Source of the DNA: Isoetes taiwanensis
Lineage: Eukaryota; Streptophyta; Lycopodiopsida; Isoetales; Isoetaceae
Length of the DNA: 64,000 nucleotides
Direction of reading: 5' to 3'
Assembly (NCBI GenBank): GCA_021234155.1
Contig: JAJEKV010000019.1
Location: 1,062,339 to 1,126,338 of the forward strand
A program made the position numbers and the translations under genes. The notes beneath the pieces were generated by a model. It was not told the DNA's origin, made no database searches, and saw only the letters and a list, made by a program, of their open reading frames with translations. Positions 11,000-24,399 of the stretch are shown here, piece after piece (position 1 is the first letter of the stretch; every line of letters begins with the position of its first letter).

Positions 11000-12460
11000 A
11001 TTCAAGCCGTCCGCAAGATTTGCATCTTCTGCTTGAATCATCAGGATATGGAATGGAGTGCCTTCTTCTCAGGCTAGAGTGCGTAGAATCCGACGTCTAC
11101 TCCGGCGGCAACACATGTTTTCCGTAAAACAGATTCAACTTGCTAAACCTCTTATTAGCACAGGTATGAAAAAAATTGTAAGTTGCAGAATGTGATTTCC
11201 CCATTTCGTGCTTCATTTAATTCTGTCAATCGCATCCTCATCCTTGCACCTCTAGTTTAAGCTCGTCGTGTCTTTGACAAAATGCTGCGCCATTCTCTTC
11301 TGACATGGACTGCCATGATATTTGGCTATGTTGAGAGTAGGGAGGCTGAGTTAACATTGCGTTTCTTTAGACAGATGTAAGAAGAAGCTTTCTCGTTGGA
11401 TGCTTTAACTTATATCGCTGCATTGAAAGCATGTGCCAGTTGTGCAGAAAAGGAAGCAAGCGAGCAAATGGATGGAAAGCTTGTGAAAATGGGCTGTCTC
11501 AGGATGGGCCGATTCAATATATGCCCCACTTCTTTGTGGACCCAAAAATTGTTTTTTCCTTCTGATCCAACTTTGCAATATGCCTGGACCCATAAACCCA
11601 GAGAGATACATTATCAGATTCTTTCTTTAGGATTGGGATCAGATATCCTTGTGTCACTGCACTCTTATATATGTACAAAAGCTGTGGCAGTTTAAATGAT
11701 GCAAAAAAAATATACGGAGAGATGTCAATTCACAATGTGGTTTCATGCAATGCTATGATCTCAACCTATGCACAACATGGTCTAGGCAATGAAGCTTTTC
11801 AGGTGTTGAAGCTGCAAAGTTTGGTTCCAGATCCTTTCATAGGTCAGCTTCATGCATGTGGAGTCATTGGGGCATTACCAGCAGGCAAGTTGTATTATTT
11901 GTGCATTCTTAGTTTTGAAATTGGTATTGATGTTGTCATATGCACTGCCCTTCTTGATACGTACAGCAAATGTGGGAGTTTTCATGATGATCAGAAAATA
12001 TTCAAGAAGATGCATATACGAAATGTAATTTCATGGAATGCTTTGATTGCTGCATATGTCCAGCATGGTCTTGGGAGACATCCAGATAATGTAACATGTA
12101 TTGGAATAAATGATGCATATTCTGGCTTTGCAACTCTAGCAGAAGGTAAAATGATCCATTCCTACATTGTTACAAGTATTGCAGTGTTGATGACGCATGT
12201 CAAATATTCTGCAGTATGAAGAGGCCTGACTTAATATCATGGAATGCCATGGTCATGTCATATTCACAACGTGGTCTGAAAAAAGAGGCGCTTTGGTGCT
12301 TTCATGCACTACAGACTGAAGGCTTAGAGCAAGATAACTTTTATTGGTGCCCTTGATGCACCGCTAATCTTGCGGACTTGGCTGAAGGCAAATTAGGCCA
12401 TTCATGCATTTCGGATCGAGGGTATGAAGTGGATTGCTATGTTGAATGCTTGCCATCAAT
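11000..12460 (+). pseudogene. PPR protein pseudogene (PLS-type repeats)
   Basis: PPR proteins are helical-repeat proteins, mostly sent to mitochondria or chloroplasts, that bind organellar RNA; PLS-type members commonly guide RNA editing. Repeat signatures follow one another in changing frames: VFDKML and LTWTAMIFGYVE near 11280-11330, LDALTYIAALKACAS from 11396, CGSLNDAKKIYGEM and ISTYAQHGLGNEAF at 11680-11800, LLDTYSKCGSF with NVISWNALIAAYVQHGLG at 11950-12075, then RPDLISWNAMVMSYSQ near 12220. Stops and frame shifts (for example near 11380, 11690 and 12215) plus an out-of-place segment at about 11500-11600 show it is dead. No C-terminal E or DYW domain is visible. Confidence 0.85.
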
Positions 12461-12610
12461 ATGTAGCATAATAATAGGGGGTTTTTTGTGTTTTTATGCG
12501 CTTTTTTACTAAGGTTTTCCTATGATTTAAGTGATGTATTGAAATGGATATCTTAATGCGTACATCTAGAGTGCACCATTCCCGAGCCATTGATTTTAGC
12601 CTTTTTTTTC

Positions 12611-12885
12611 AATGGTCAACAACCAATGGCTCACAACAAAAGCCCTTTTTGTGCGTGTGGTGCATAATGGTCAACAACCAATGGCTCACAACAAAGCCCT
12701 CTTTTGAGTGTGTGGTGCATAATGGGCACATGAAGGGCTTGAAAACCAATGGCTCACAACAAAGCCCTTTTTGTGCGTGTGGTGCATAATGGTCAACAAC
12801 CAATGGCTCACAACAAAAGCCCTCTTTTTGTGTGTGTGTGGTGCATAATGGGCACATGAAGGGCTTGAAGGGCGCATGTAGTGCA
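12611..12885. repeat. Minisatellite of 55-68-bp units, five copies
   Basis: Units start at 12611, 12666, 12721, 12788 and 12847, each with variants of CAATGGCTCACAACAAAGCC and TGTGGTGCATAATGG. Units 3 and 5 share a variant start (GGGCACATGAAGGGCTTGA), giving a higher-order two-type pattern. Frames open through it on both strands are a by-product of the repetition. Confidence 0.9.
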
Positions 12886-13890
12886 ATTTCCCCGCCGGCA
12901 ACACATTTCTTATCATAACTTTTGATCCAGAGCTCTGTTTGAGATGATTTTTATTGCGTTGGAAAGCACTCTCCGATCTTTTTGATAGTGTATGATATGG
13001 ATATGTTTTGTTAAAGCTATGTATGCTAAAACAGCAATTTTTCGGCCGGGTTTGGTAGGCTTTCACATCCTACCGGTGATTAATCTGAGGATTGCGCTAT
13101 TGGATATTGTTTTATGGCTCATCTCGAATGAAGCTTGCAAAAAATTACCATGCATTTTTAGATTTTGAGGCAGTTATTAAGCAAATTCCAAGGCTTCTAG
13201 ATCCTTGTGCTAACAAGCAGAAAAGTTTTCCACTTTAGTTTCTCACCACAAGAATCCTTGGAGGACAAAGGCTGCTTTTAAATTCCAGTTGAAAAATGTT
13301 TGTATATGGGTGTTGCAAACTTTATGACTTTCAGAATAATGGGATCAATCTGCTCTATCTTTATGGTAACTTTTACTTATGTTCTATTTGTTTTATTGTG
13401 ATGAAATTCAAAAGCTACTGAAAAGCCTCAAATGAATTCTAGTTTTTTAAGTTTGAATTCTAAAATTTTTTGTCACCCGAGGGAGGGTGATGTCCCTAAA
13501 ACGAAGGAAATTTTTTTTTGCAACACAAACTATTAACATCCAATATATAAAATTAAATCCCCAACACATAACAACCAACACATAACAACCATTGACATTA
13601 ACAACCAACACACTTAACTACCATTGACATTAATTAACACAACCATTGGGTCCAACACATTTAAATTAAAATCCCCTTAAACCCCCTTTGGTTTGGGTGC
13701 ATATTCACCGGGGGGGGCGTGGGGCAGCGAGAGCCCTCATAATTGTATTTTGCGCGTCAAAATCAACACCATATAGTATTCGCTTGAAATCTTATAGTAT
13801 TTTGCAAATCTTGTTATCTGATTATAGCAAATTTTGTACTTGCATACCCCACAAACGAGGAACTTTGCGTCACGGTGTAGATTAAGGAAT
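12886..13890. other. No gene seen; short AC-rich repeats
   Basis: At 13540-13650 there are several imperfect copies of AACAACCAACACA and ACCATTGACATTA. The remainder shows no coding signal. Confidence 0.5.
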
Positions 13891-13894
13891 AAGG

Positions 13895-14145
13895 GGGGTG
13901 AACATGTATAACAAGCGTGGACATCTTGAGCGTGCATTTGGAGTCTTTCAAAAGATAAGCGAGGCAAAATGTGGTATCTTGGGCCGGTCATAATTTTAGC
14001 ACTCTCTAACCATGGTAAAGTTAATGAAGCTCTTGACTTTTTCTTCAAATGCAAGAAATTGGCGTAGAACCAAATGCAATTTCAGTTAATACTACTCTTT
14101 ATTCATGCAGCCATCTTTGGACTTATGAAGGTTGTCATGTCTTTG
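13895..14145 (+). pseudogene. Second PPR pseudogene fragment
   Basis: The plus strand reads NMYNKRGHLERAFGVFQKI, then after a stop and a frame change LSNHGKVNEALDFFF, and after another shift QMQEIGVEPNAISVNTTLYS. These are consecutive PPR helices, with the typical G-x-L-x-x-A and V-x-P-N-x-x-S/T positions. It is about 1.4 kb downstream of the first PPR relic and on the same strand, separated by the minisatellite. It could be the 3' part of the same ancestral gene or a second copy. Confidence 0.7.
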
Positions 14146-16555
14146 TATCGAAAAATGATGATATAACATCATTACGTGAGCATATAGAATGCATGCGGAT
14201 CTCCTTAGCGGGCGGGGTGTGCGGATGAGGGGAGGATTTTATTTTTAAGCTCCTTTTGAAGCCAATCTTTGACATTGATTACTATGGTCAGCACATATAG
14301 GAACTATTCGGAGGTAGAGTTGAGGTTGTGTGTATTGTATGTCATATGGACAAAAGGAGATTTTGTTTTCCAACTTCATGCATCATCGAGACATATCATT
14401 GGATGTGCTATCGGACTTAAACCGATTGCTTGCGTCTGTATGGAACTCAATGTTTAGAAATATATATCAACTAAGGTTCATACCACGATAAAATTGTCTT
14501 GGTCTTAAAGAAATCCTAACCATTGTTGGTATCGGCGATCACGTAGAGGACCACAGTCAATTAATGTCTCACAATTTGCTTATAGTCGTGGAGTCTTTAT
14601 TGGAATCAAGAAGGGAAGACAAGCGCATCTTATCTTGATGTGCTTATTGGAATGTTTGAAGAAAGGGAGCAAAGCATGTTTATGTTGAAGAAGAAGGAAA
14701 CAATAGATTGTGCCGATCTGGGCCAATTTGAGATTCTTGATTTGAGAATGATTGCTTGGTTGGGCAGCATAGGTTGTGGAGATTAACCAGAGAATATATG
14801 ATACTACTTGATTTGTAAAATGCAAAGATTGAAGAATAAAGTGTAGAAGACTGAGTAGACCCTCCATGTTGGTGTCTTGATTAGCACCGGAGAGTTAGTG
14901 CAAAGTGATATTAGAGGACAGATCATGGGTAATTGCAAGGTGGCTTGAGATACATATTTTAGGTTGGATGGTCAAGATTGAGCGCATCGATCGAGGCGGC
15001 GAAAAGAGCACACACCATGCGTGGCGAGATTGGACTCTCTTTTTGCTTTTCTACTTTTTGTACTCTAGATTTGTTGCTTTTTTATAATCTATATGAAGCC
15101 TATTGTCAGTAAATATATTGACAAAATCTTTGGCAGAGTTCTCCAAGTTGTGGACATGGCAATTCTTGATAGTTCATGATAATTCGACGGACAATCATTA
15201 TCTGATAGTAGTAATTGAGTTCTGGCGGCCCGAGGCTTCAGCATTCTGCCATTGGAATTTTCGATTTTGAAACCAATTTGTGGAGGCTAGTGGGGGGTTA
15301 CAATAGGGCAGAGCTGTAACCTGAGTCTCCCTTCCCTTTCTAAGCGTCGCGGAATCCATAACTACATTGTTGTAGGTAAATTTGTTTCACTTTTTATTTG
15401 AATCTACTGTTTCTTCCCTCGAAGGGAAGGCACAGGGGACTGGTGAAGATGGCTAGGGGCAGAATGGCGAATGGCAATGCCAATAGCGGAACAAAATATA
15501 AAGAATGGATTGTCTATTCCACAGGACACCCAGAGGACTTTACTCCCACAGGACTCTGCCTTTTGTAGAGTCCCACGACTTCGCCTTTTGCTACCCTTCA
15601 GGAATTGAATCACCCAAAAATTCTTTTCAGTTATTTCTCTGATCACTCGGCCAGTACTTTAATTATAAGACATGCCAGTACTTTAATTATAAGACATGTG
15701 AAAAAAATTAGGGGAAAATGCTTTTCAAAGCAAGATTGAGAAAGAAGAAAAGGATATATTATTAAGGCACTCAACCTTACACCACTCCTCAAAATAGAAT
15801 AGAATAGAATAGTTTTTTTAACACAAAAATGATTACGAGAAAAGCAAAGACTCAACACAAAAATGATTACGAGAAAATGATTAAAGAATGATTTATGGTT
15901 CCATGGTTTGGTAACATATGTTCCAATGTCTTACCACGTTGTGCATATACCACCTATTCTCATTATGGATAAAATCCACTCAACTTGAATATAAATAACT
16001 TTTATTTCCAGTTCACAAAAAGCTGTATAGTAGCCAGACCATTCATTCAAAGACATTAAATATAATATGCCAAGGAACACAAAATGGCTTTTGAATATTG
16101 AACAAACCCATGAATGACCTATATGGATCTTCCATCACATATAAACTACAATATATTGAGTGCGAAGAAGTCCACCAAAAGAGGGGAAAGCATAGATCTT
16201 TATAATGGAACAAAAGCATCACAAACAAAAAGCACCATTAACTTTTGGTGAATGGGTTGTCCCTAACTTAAATGCTTGGCCCTTTGATTTAACGATGGTG
16301 CAAAAATACAAATAACTAGAAAAGAAATGAGAAAATAAAAAAAATATCCTTGATGATCAAATGAGAAAAATAATGGGAATCCCATGATCGTTGACCATAG
16401 CTTCCATGTATCCTAAGAACACGGGAATACAAGGCAATAGTGCGGGCTCAAATCCCACATGTTCTCGGAATTAATACATGATCAAAGCAAATTTTTAGCC
16501 TATAAATGATGGTTTGGAAAAAAAGAAATGTTGGCGGCGGCCTTGGCGCGCATCC
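14146..16555. other. Gene-free stretch
   Basis: Short frames only; none shows a family motif. A 24-bp duplication lies at 15642-15689, a short ATAGA run at about 15790-15810, and a duplicated ACACAAAAATGATTACGAGA near 15822 and 15855. Confidence 0.5.
15642..15689. repeat. 24-bp tandem duplication
   Basis: GCCAGTACTTTAATTATAAG followed by ACAT occurs twice, adjacent and identical. Confidence 0.9.
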
Positions 16556-19500
16556 ATCTTGTAGATATTATCTAAGTTGTTACGTTTGCCATTCTCGGTT
16601 CTTTGTTGTTTGCATCATTCTCCCTTGGTTTCAACTCTCCTTCAAGGGGAGTTCTTAAGTGTGATCAAGCCTTATTCTTTGTTGTTTCATGATTCACCTT
16701 TGGCTCTGGTTGTCTTCTTTTAGGTTTTATTAGCCTAACTTTTTGGGTTCTGGCGGCCTTGCAAACAGCGATAAACTTGCCATCTTTCCAATTCCCCTTT
16801 GTCTCATTATTTAAATCCTATACATTTCTCCAGATGGCTTCTTGGTTCACGGCATCCTTTTTCATTAGCCGGTCATGTTCGTTTGATGGTTCCATGTGCT
16901 CCCTTGTTGATGGATATGTGGCTTTAGTGTTTCTATATCATAGGTTTCTTTGCCATTAGTCGATCGTGACCGATAGTTCCATATGGCCCCTTTATAGCTC
17001 ATGGATTCTCGGGGTCTATAGGATTGGTTTCTCGTCATTATTTTATCGCGGTATGCACCATTAGATCTAATTTTGTAAGGGGTTGAGTTTTGGTCTCAAT
17101 CTAATCCCTTTGATTCTTATACCTTCTTTTTGTTCCAATGTTTTCCATATTCTTTTTGCCATTTTATTACCATGATTCTTTTTGCGGTTCGTTCCTTGTA
17201 TAGCTTTCTTCAACACCACATATTCTTTTTGCGTCTTTGCCCGATTTGTTGGACCATTATTTTTTCATCCTTACCGTTCATGTTGGATGGGTCCCTAGGT
17301 ATGTCTTACATCCTCTCAATTTGCTTTTAGGTGCACTTTTCACGATTTTTTTGTTGTCTCCTTTATGCGTGTGCTTGCCCTTCTTGGATTTTTATATGTG
17401 GATGCCCAGATCCTTTTTCGTTCCTTACATGTCCATCATGTTTTTTCGATTATCTCATCTTGCTTCCTTCCATTCCTATTCTTCGATATTACTACGCTCC
17501 ATATTTTTGTTTTGGAGCTCCACAACTAGGGGTTAGTTATTACAATGCTTGTTCTATATGTCATGCATTTCCTTTCTTTCAAACCCATATTCATTCATTC
17601 CATTTCACTTTTTGCTATGATTAAATTCGGGATAGGCGGGCCATGTTCATTTTATTTTTCATTTCATGTCTCTAATTACGTTAAGTCTTGTGAATGTCCA
17701 TATAATTAGTACGGGTTACTTTCGTTGGTTCTTTAATTTTATCCATGTGTTTCCTTTGGCCGACCAATGCATGCTCATATGTTTCCAGTTGTTTCTCTTG
17801 GTTTGCCTTTTGAGGGGCCTATGCCCGTTTTTGTCATCTCATCTCTGTTTTTTCTGCGCCTTTGAGGGCTTATTATTTATTGGCATTGTATGACATTAGT
17901 GATAAACGTCTTGGTTCTTCTTTCTCTTTGCATGTTCATCATATTTCTCATATTTCATTCTATTTCCTTTTCATTCCTATTTCTATTTTACATTTTAATT
18001 ATTGCTTTCGGCGTTTTGGTCTATGTTATGGTTATCTTGTCCCATCACAGCGTTTGGCCTCTTTTTTAGTTGTTGACTTTGGTTTTACTTCTTCATGCTT
18101 GATCTATTCTTGTTATATCACCTTTGTTGAGGTCCTTTCTTCCTTTGATGCTCTTTATATATTCATTGCTCAGCGATTGATGCAATTCTAACCCGCATTC
18201 TGTTTGGCTAGTGCATCTTTTGCACCTTAGATGCGTCGGTCTTGGTAACACATTTGGTTGGTGTTTTTCCTCATGGTTGGGTTGGTAAGTCCGCTCATTA
18301 CATATGTGTGTTTAGCATGGGAAATTTATGTTTCTCGATTTAATCACCCTTTTCTTGACATATAGGTTTTCCATAGTTGGATGTCTAGTTGTTTACTTTG
18401 CTCTTTCATAAAAATTTAAATGGGTCCATTCTTCACGACCCGGTTTATTTGCCACTTTTCTCTGGTCAATTCTTTTCGGTGTTCATGATGAGATGTCTCT
18501 TTTTAGATCTTGTAGAGGTGGTATCTCTTGCCCATTTCATTATGGTTGGGTTCTTCATCTTATTCATTCAATTTAACCGCATGGCGGGGTTGAAGTTTGA
18601 ATTTGTTTTTTTTCTAGTGGTTTGCTTGCATTACTAGTTCTAGAGCATTTGACCTATCTCTTTTTCTTTTTGGCCCTCACCTCATGATTTTTCTTGGTTC
18701 TTTTTTTATTACAGTATCTCATATTTCCCCATTTTTTCGTTTTGCTCTTTATCCTTCATTAACCTCGGTTTCTCGGTTTTTCCTTTTGCCCCTTTCCTTA
18801 TTTATGTTTTTGTGTGTACCTCTTGAATAGTCTTATTTTCTTCTTTCTTGTCTTGTTTCCTTAGTTTCTCATCTTGGTTTGCCTTGGTTCTCTTTGCTCT
18901 GTTGGTGTCCATTGATCATGCTTTGCTCCTTGATCTATTTTATCCTTGTTTTCCATTGGCCTTGCTTAGCCCTTTCTTCCTTGTTTATCCCATCGATCGA
19001 TTCCGGTCATCTTGTTTTTACCAAGTTGTCTCATTTGCTCCATCCTTTAGTTTATCTTTGTGTTCGTTACTTTTGTTCTCATAGTGATCTCTTGTCCATG
19101 GGTCTTGTTCTCTCCTTTTTTGTCGGGTTTTTCTCTGTTTCTAGCCTAATTCTTTTCTTTGGTCATCTCACCTTATGGTTTCCTTTGTTATTTTTTTTTT
19201 TTTATTTTTCCCTCAGGTTCTTTCTTTGCTCTTTAGCCTTCGTTAACCTCTTGCATGGCTTTATGCTTTCGTTTTTGTTGATCCATTTTCTCCGGTTCCT
19301 TATTATTTGTCTTTTAGTCATTTGACCACTTGGATCGTCTTAGTTTTTTTTTTTTCTTTTTCTTGCCTTGTCTTCTTACGTTTCTCATCGTTATTTCGCC
19401 TGGTTCTCTTTTGCTTTGTTCGTGTCCATATATCGTGTTTTGGCTCCTTGATCTGTTTTTATCCTTTGTCGTTTTCCTCTTTGTTTTTACGCTCTTGTCT

Positions 19501-19620
19501 TTGTCATCCTAGTTTGTCCCATTCTTTTTGAGGTAGATTCCTCTTCTATCGACCCTTGATTGTATCATGGGACCCATCCTAGGATTGGTATTCCCCTAGT
19601 TTACCATGTGCATACTTGCC
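16556..19620. other. Three-kilobase T-rich, strongly strand-asymmetric tract
   Basis: The plus strand is dominated by T with little A or G, giving many overlapping plus-strand frames full of Phe, Leu, Ser and Cys. No domain is visible and the frames overlap in different phases, so I do not call them genes. Short phrases recur in varied form (TTTGCTCT, CTTGATCTATTTT, TTGGTTC, TTTTCCTTTT), suggesting an old, diverged tandem expansion. CAG and CTG are nearly absent: I saw none in 17001-17300. Confidence 0.6.
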
Positions 19621-19789
19621 TACAACATCAAGTATAGATGATTATTATCGAAAGCAGAGAATGAGCAGTTGCCCCATTCTTTTATGCCCTTGCATGGCAA
19701 GCAAAAAAATGCACTTTGTTGTAATAGCTTAGAAAATAATTTGTGATCTTGCATAAGCATATGGGGCTCGCTATTGCTTTAAGGAGTCT

Positions 19790-21110
19790 CGAAGGATATT
19801 GTGGATTTCAGCATTGGTTTTAAGACCATCTTTGCATCATTTCCTCAAAAGATGATAAAGCATCATCAACCTTCTTCAACTCACCTGACAAAGAATAAGA
19901 ATAGAATAGCATCGGGAATAAATATTTTTCCTTTGAGCAATTGCAATGCCTTTTACGCTTCGGCGTGCTTTACAAAGACCGAGAGATAAAGTGTCATCGT
20001 CATGGCATTTGGAAGACATTTCATTTCTATCATGAGTTCAAGGAGCTCAAGAGCTTTATCAACCTTCTTAATGTTGCGAGTCCGTCAATTAGGACATTGA
20101 AACTTCGTCACATAACAACCCCTTTCAATCATATCTTCTAGCGGTTGGGTATGCGTGTCCAATTGTCACCTTGCAAAGTTCTCTAATAATGCTATTATAT
20201 GTCATTACATACGGAACATGACCCTTGCGTATGATGTCTTCAAGGCGTGCAAAAGATTCCTTGTTTTTTCTAGCTTGCAAAGCCCACAGACCATACTATT
20301 GTATGTTTCAACATTTGGCACTAAACCTCTAGACAGCGTTGCATCAAAGGGGTGATATGCCTCATCAATCTTCTCAATCTGGCAAAAACCGTCAATCAGT
20401 CACAAGATCTGGAATGCAACCTCTTTTCACCATCTTCTGGAAAAGTTCTTGTGCTTCTATGACTCTCCCTTCTGCAAAAACCGATTAGCAAGTTGTATGT
20501 GGTTGTGCTTGGGGATAATGCTTTGTTACCATCTCTTCCAAGTATTTATAAGCATCATCAAATTTACCCGGCTTTGCACGTTTGCAAGAAAAGCATTATA
20601 GGTAAAAAACAGGCCGATGTAAGGACATTGTAAGTCATAATATCTGGAGTGCATTCCTTCTCCTCCATGCTCCTGTGCAGCCAATATGCATCATTCGGCT
20701 TTCCTGCTCTGAAAAGACCATCAATAAGTGTAGTATATATCTGAGTACTGGGTTGATGCACCTCAAGCGCACGTTTAAATTGATCAAAGCCTCTACTAAT
20801 TTTCGACTTAAAAGCCCATCGATTAACGATTAGTACAAAATGATGTGCGGGCGAGGAAAATTCATTTGGCACATGAATGCTCCTAATCCCTCTTTAAAAA
20901 AGCTCCTTAAGCTTGCTTATGCTTGCACCTTGTTGACATAAACTTCCATCATGCAATTATATGTAAATGTAGTATGAACAAAACCAATCTCACGATGCCC
21001 ACTCAAACAATGCAAAAGCAGAGAATCTGGATCGACCATAGGCCGCCAATGCATCAAAAAGAACCCAAAAGGATGCTTGAGTGCGTATGGGCAAAACTAC
21101 TGATTTAGAA
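19790..21110 (-). pseudogene. P-class PPR pseudogene
   Basis: On the minus strand, 35-residue PPR repeats can be followed from about 20870 down to 19800. The best frame (20564-20872) contains STQIYTTLIDGLFRAGKPND and ECTPDIMTYNVLT. Further repeats in other frames are KAGKFDDAYKYLEEMV near 20540, LVPNVETYNSMVCGLCK near 20290 and VDDALSSFEEMM near 19850. The regular GL-C/R-xG-K-x-x-A and P-D/N-x-x-T-Y-N-x-L spacing marks P-class repeats, which act in organellar RNA stability, splicing or translation. Several frame shifts and stops make it non-functional. It is a different PPR class from the relics at 11-14 kb. Confidence 0.8.
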
Positions 21111-21164
21111 TAGCAAGATTTGGCACCTCTCATGAAACACCTCGTGGGGCTTGATGAGCGAGGT

Positions 21165-22140
21165 CTCATTTTTTTTTTTTTTTTGAAGAGCGTGTTTTTA
21201 CTTCATATTATACACTCAAAAGATTACAAAGTACTTCAAAGTAAGAAATATTCCTGAAGCATCAATCACTTTTAGATGATCACTCCATATTGGAAATTTA
21301 ATACGATCGGGCCAATTGAAGATCGAAAGCAATTATACAACTTCTTCTGAATTTCTTGAAGTACCACACGAGAAGAAATATGCTTATCATAAAAGACCTT
21401 TCTTAAGCCTTAGCTTCCATACCTCCATATTAGCCAAGACTTTGCCATGTGAAATGCAATCCTTTTAGAAGCGGTCCAGTTTTGGATAAATACCCAAAAG
21501 AAAGTCTTGACTATCCAAATACTCCAAAGAGAATGCAACTAGGACCTAAGACTACCGATCTGCACACAAATATAAACAATGCTCCAATGTTTCAATGCAC
21601 CGCTCACACATTGGGCAAAGTGGGCTTACTCCCGGCTTAAAAGCGATGAACCATCTCATTAACTCTCAAAAGGCGATGAATCACACATAAAGTAAAACAT
21701 TTACCTTTGGAGGATTATATTTAGACCAAACAAGGTTCGGATGGATTGCCATTGAGAAGGCAAAGTTTGTAGTGCCATTTTTAGAAAGGTGATAAAGTAC
21801 TTGAGGATGTAAGCAATGCGTAGCATGAACTTACTAGCTTCTTGCCTTCTTTAATACCTTGAACAAAGTTCCAGCATCTCGGTCACCAACCTTCTTAATT
21901 AAAGGAAGAGCACTTGCTACATAAGCCCATATACTAATATCTTTATCCAACAACCCATATTTCTCTGAAGAAATATTTCTCAAATATTTATCAAACCGTT
22001 TATGAAACCATGTGCACATAATACCCTGAGAATAGGCATAATCAAACCATTTATGAAACCATGTAGCACATAATACCGAATCCGCATTGTTAACATGTTA
22101 TACAATATAAGCTGCTGTACAATTCCAAGGTTATTTAGGG
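21165..22140 (-). mobile_element. LINE 3' end with poly(A) tail
   Basis: A T-run at about 21170-21184 is the poly(A) tail of a minus-strand retroelement. Upstream on that strand, broken frames give LCVIHRLLRVNEMVHRF, then CPMCERCIETLEHCLYLC, a Cys-x2-Cys...His...Cys zinc-knuckle of the kind at the C-terminus of many plant LINE ORF2 proteins, then RIAFHMAKSWLIWRYG and ISSRVVLQEIQKKLYN before the stop and 3' UTR. The 5' limit is uncertain: the frame at 21834-22019 may be part of it. It is truncated and contains several frame shifts. It sits just upstream, on the same strand, of the P-class PPR relic. Confidence 0.75.
21990..22077. repeat. Tandem duplication of about 36 bp with 15-bp spacer
   Basis: ATCAAACC(G/A)TTTATGAAACC followed by ATGT-GCACATAATACC occurs at 21990-22025 and 22041-22077. 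Confidence 0.85.
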
Positions 22141-24390
22141 TGAGTGACATGCAATGGTGTACAAATCAACTCCTCGCGCATTTGGTCCTCTCTCCTTTGT
22201 CCTTTTGTTAGCTGATTAATTCTTATACCCCTTAACTCATGGACATATTAATCTAAACATTGAAAATGGCATGAATAATAATGAAGAGAACAATCTATAC
22301 TACTCACTCGGGCATCCCAAAAGGCGTGCGGTTTTGTCTCAGAGCAGCGGTTACCAAGCAGTCCGACATTACGTCCCTTCAATTCAAGATCTTTATCTTT
22401 TCCTTTACTCTTGCATAGCAATAATAGGAGTTGAGAAGAGTACCAATATCACTATCTACACATAAGGGAAAAATGAAAGTTCCCAGTTACTGTGGACTAA
22501 GTCATGCTTATATACACATTTTATCGAAAGACCATTTCTTCCCTCAAAGGCCAACCAAAGAAGGAAGAAAGTTCAATAAAAGTTTGTGTGTTACGAGGCA
22601 GTTACAATGTATGAGTTAGATTGTGTGAAAACCAACAAAGCCTAAGTGCCCCGAAATGGGGATTTGATTTAAAAATTGGTCAATTATCACGGCATGATAG
22701 GGCTAGAATCGAGAGATAAGCGGTCCGGTAGAACCAAGCTTAGAAGCGAGATATAGATCGGTCGAACCAACTAGTCGGCTTCATTCTACGCTTCAAACAA
22801 TAAATATCATTTTTTACCAAACCCCGAAGGGAGGATGACCTACGGTTCAGGGCGGACCACCACAAAACGTTTTGGAAGGTTCGTTAACTTCAAATCTTTA
22901 AAGAAGAACTTCACAGAACTACAAGAGGAACATTTCTGCCTTTGAAATATACACGGAATTCTGAGACATCACACATCTCTTGAAACCCTCTTGGGGACAA
23001 CGTGGTCGTTTTGCCTTAGTAAGTCGTCTTGTCGGCGCACTTGCCATGGAGCCTTGCCCGATTACCGGTTAGCTTCAAAATCGGGCGTCGAACGACCGCC
23101 CGATTCTGGAAATAGGAGGTTTTTAGCGGTCACCGGCATATCTAGGGATATTCAGAATATACCTAGGATATGCTTAAAATCCCATAAACAAGGGTTTGCC
23201 CCCTAGGATGGGGGCAGCAAAAAACTTCATAGCACATGCAACAATTGCATGGCCAAAATTATAAGGTATGACATTCTATTCATATTAAATTTACATATTT
23301 CATTTGGTCCTTTATTGGTGTCTTGCCCTAGGGCATGTTTTATATTAACCATAGATATTAGGGCTTAGAATGGATAACTTTCAAATCTCAAACTTTTATG
23401 TGCATTTTTCTTTGTGATAGGATCTACTATGTACATGATCCATGTTATGTATGATGTTCATGTAGATGTAGATGAGGGTTTTCCTTTTGTAAAAAGTTCA
23501 AATGCATAACATGCATTACTTTTGTGCATGATTGCCAAGTGCCGTCGAATTAATTGAACTATCTTGCATGCAACGGGCTTATATCATGGATTTTAGAAGC
23601 AATCTATTTTAACCATTTTTGTTGCTTACTTTTGCAACCAAATATCACCACATTTAATACGGAAAATGGTGACATGCCAAATATCTGCGTTTCTTTCTAT
23701 AGATTAGGGTATTCATTAAGTAACTCTAATGCGCACCATATTGGCGTTTCAAGACCGCAGAGGGGCATATAGCACTTAGTTCTATTTCATCCTTTATATC
23801 CTTGATCTCATATAGTCTATGTCCGAATCTCTATTTTTTACGGCATCGAGCATTTGGTTCTACAAGGCCTTTGGTTGGACGGGAAAACCGGTTCTGTTTC
23901 CAGCGATTCCGGGAGATCTGGCATGTTCTAGAGATTTTGCAAAAGGTGCCTTTGGATCAATCTCGCGGAGGAGCGTTATGGAGTCATCAAAAGCTTTTTC
24001 TTTGCCATTGCCTCTTTATATCTAAAGTGCTACCTTGTGGAAGCTAATACTCCTTGCTTGAATTATACTTCAACCAACTTTGCATCACACTACATCAACT
24101 TCGAAAATGTCTAGACCCGAGGGCTTCAATAATGCGATTAAGGTTAGCAGGTGGCATATCATTCTATAATAGATTGGTCTTAGGAGCAAGCTTTATAGAA
24201 ACAAAGAAATATCAGCGGCACCAAGGCCGCCCGCAAACATATCTCTTTTTCCCTCCCCTCTTGCATGGCGAACATTTCTTTTGTTGGATCCCTTATATTT
24301 TGGGAAGCTAGTTTGTATGAACCTAATGACCAAAACAGTTTCGTCAATTCAAGATCGCAAGATTTGAAGCTATGCTATTGCCATATAAAG
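22080..24390. other. No recognised gene
   Basis: Short frames only. A GC-richer part at 22980-23210 and another at 23850-24050 have exon-like composition, but no motif I can name. The last few hundred bases may be the decayed 3' part of the gypsy element that follows. Confidence 0.4.
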
Positions 24391-24399
24391 TTTGAACCA

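Noticed and set aside
12544-13066. Repeated-peptide protein (for example CEPLV repeats on the minus strand)
   Set aside because: The frame is carried by a minisatellite with units not divisible by three; the repeats shift frame between units.
17130-19531. Series of plus-strand frames rich in Phe/Leu that look like membrane proteins
   Set aside because: They overlap in several phases and follow from the T-rich composition; there is no consistent start, splice pattern or domain.
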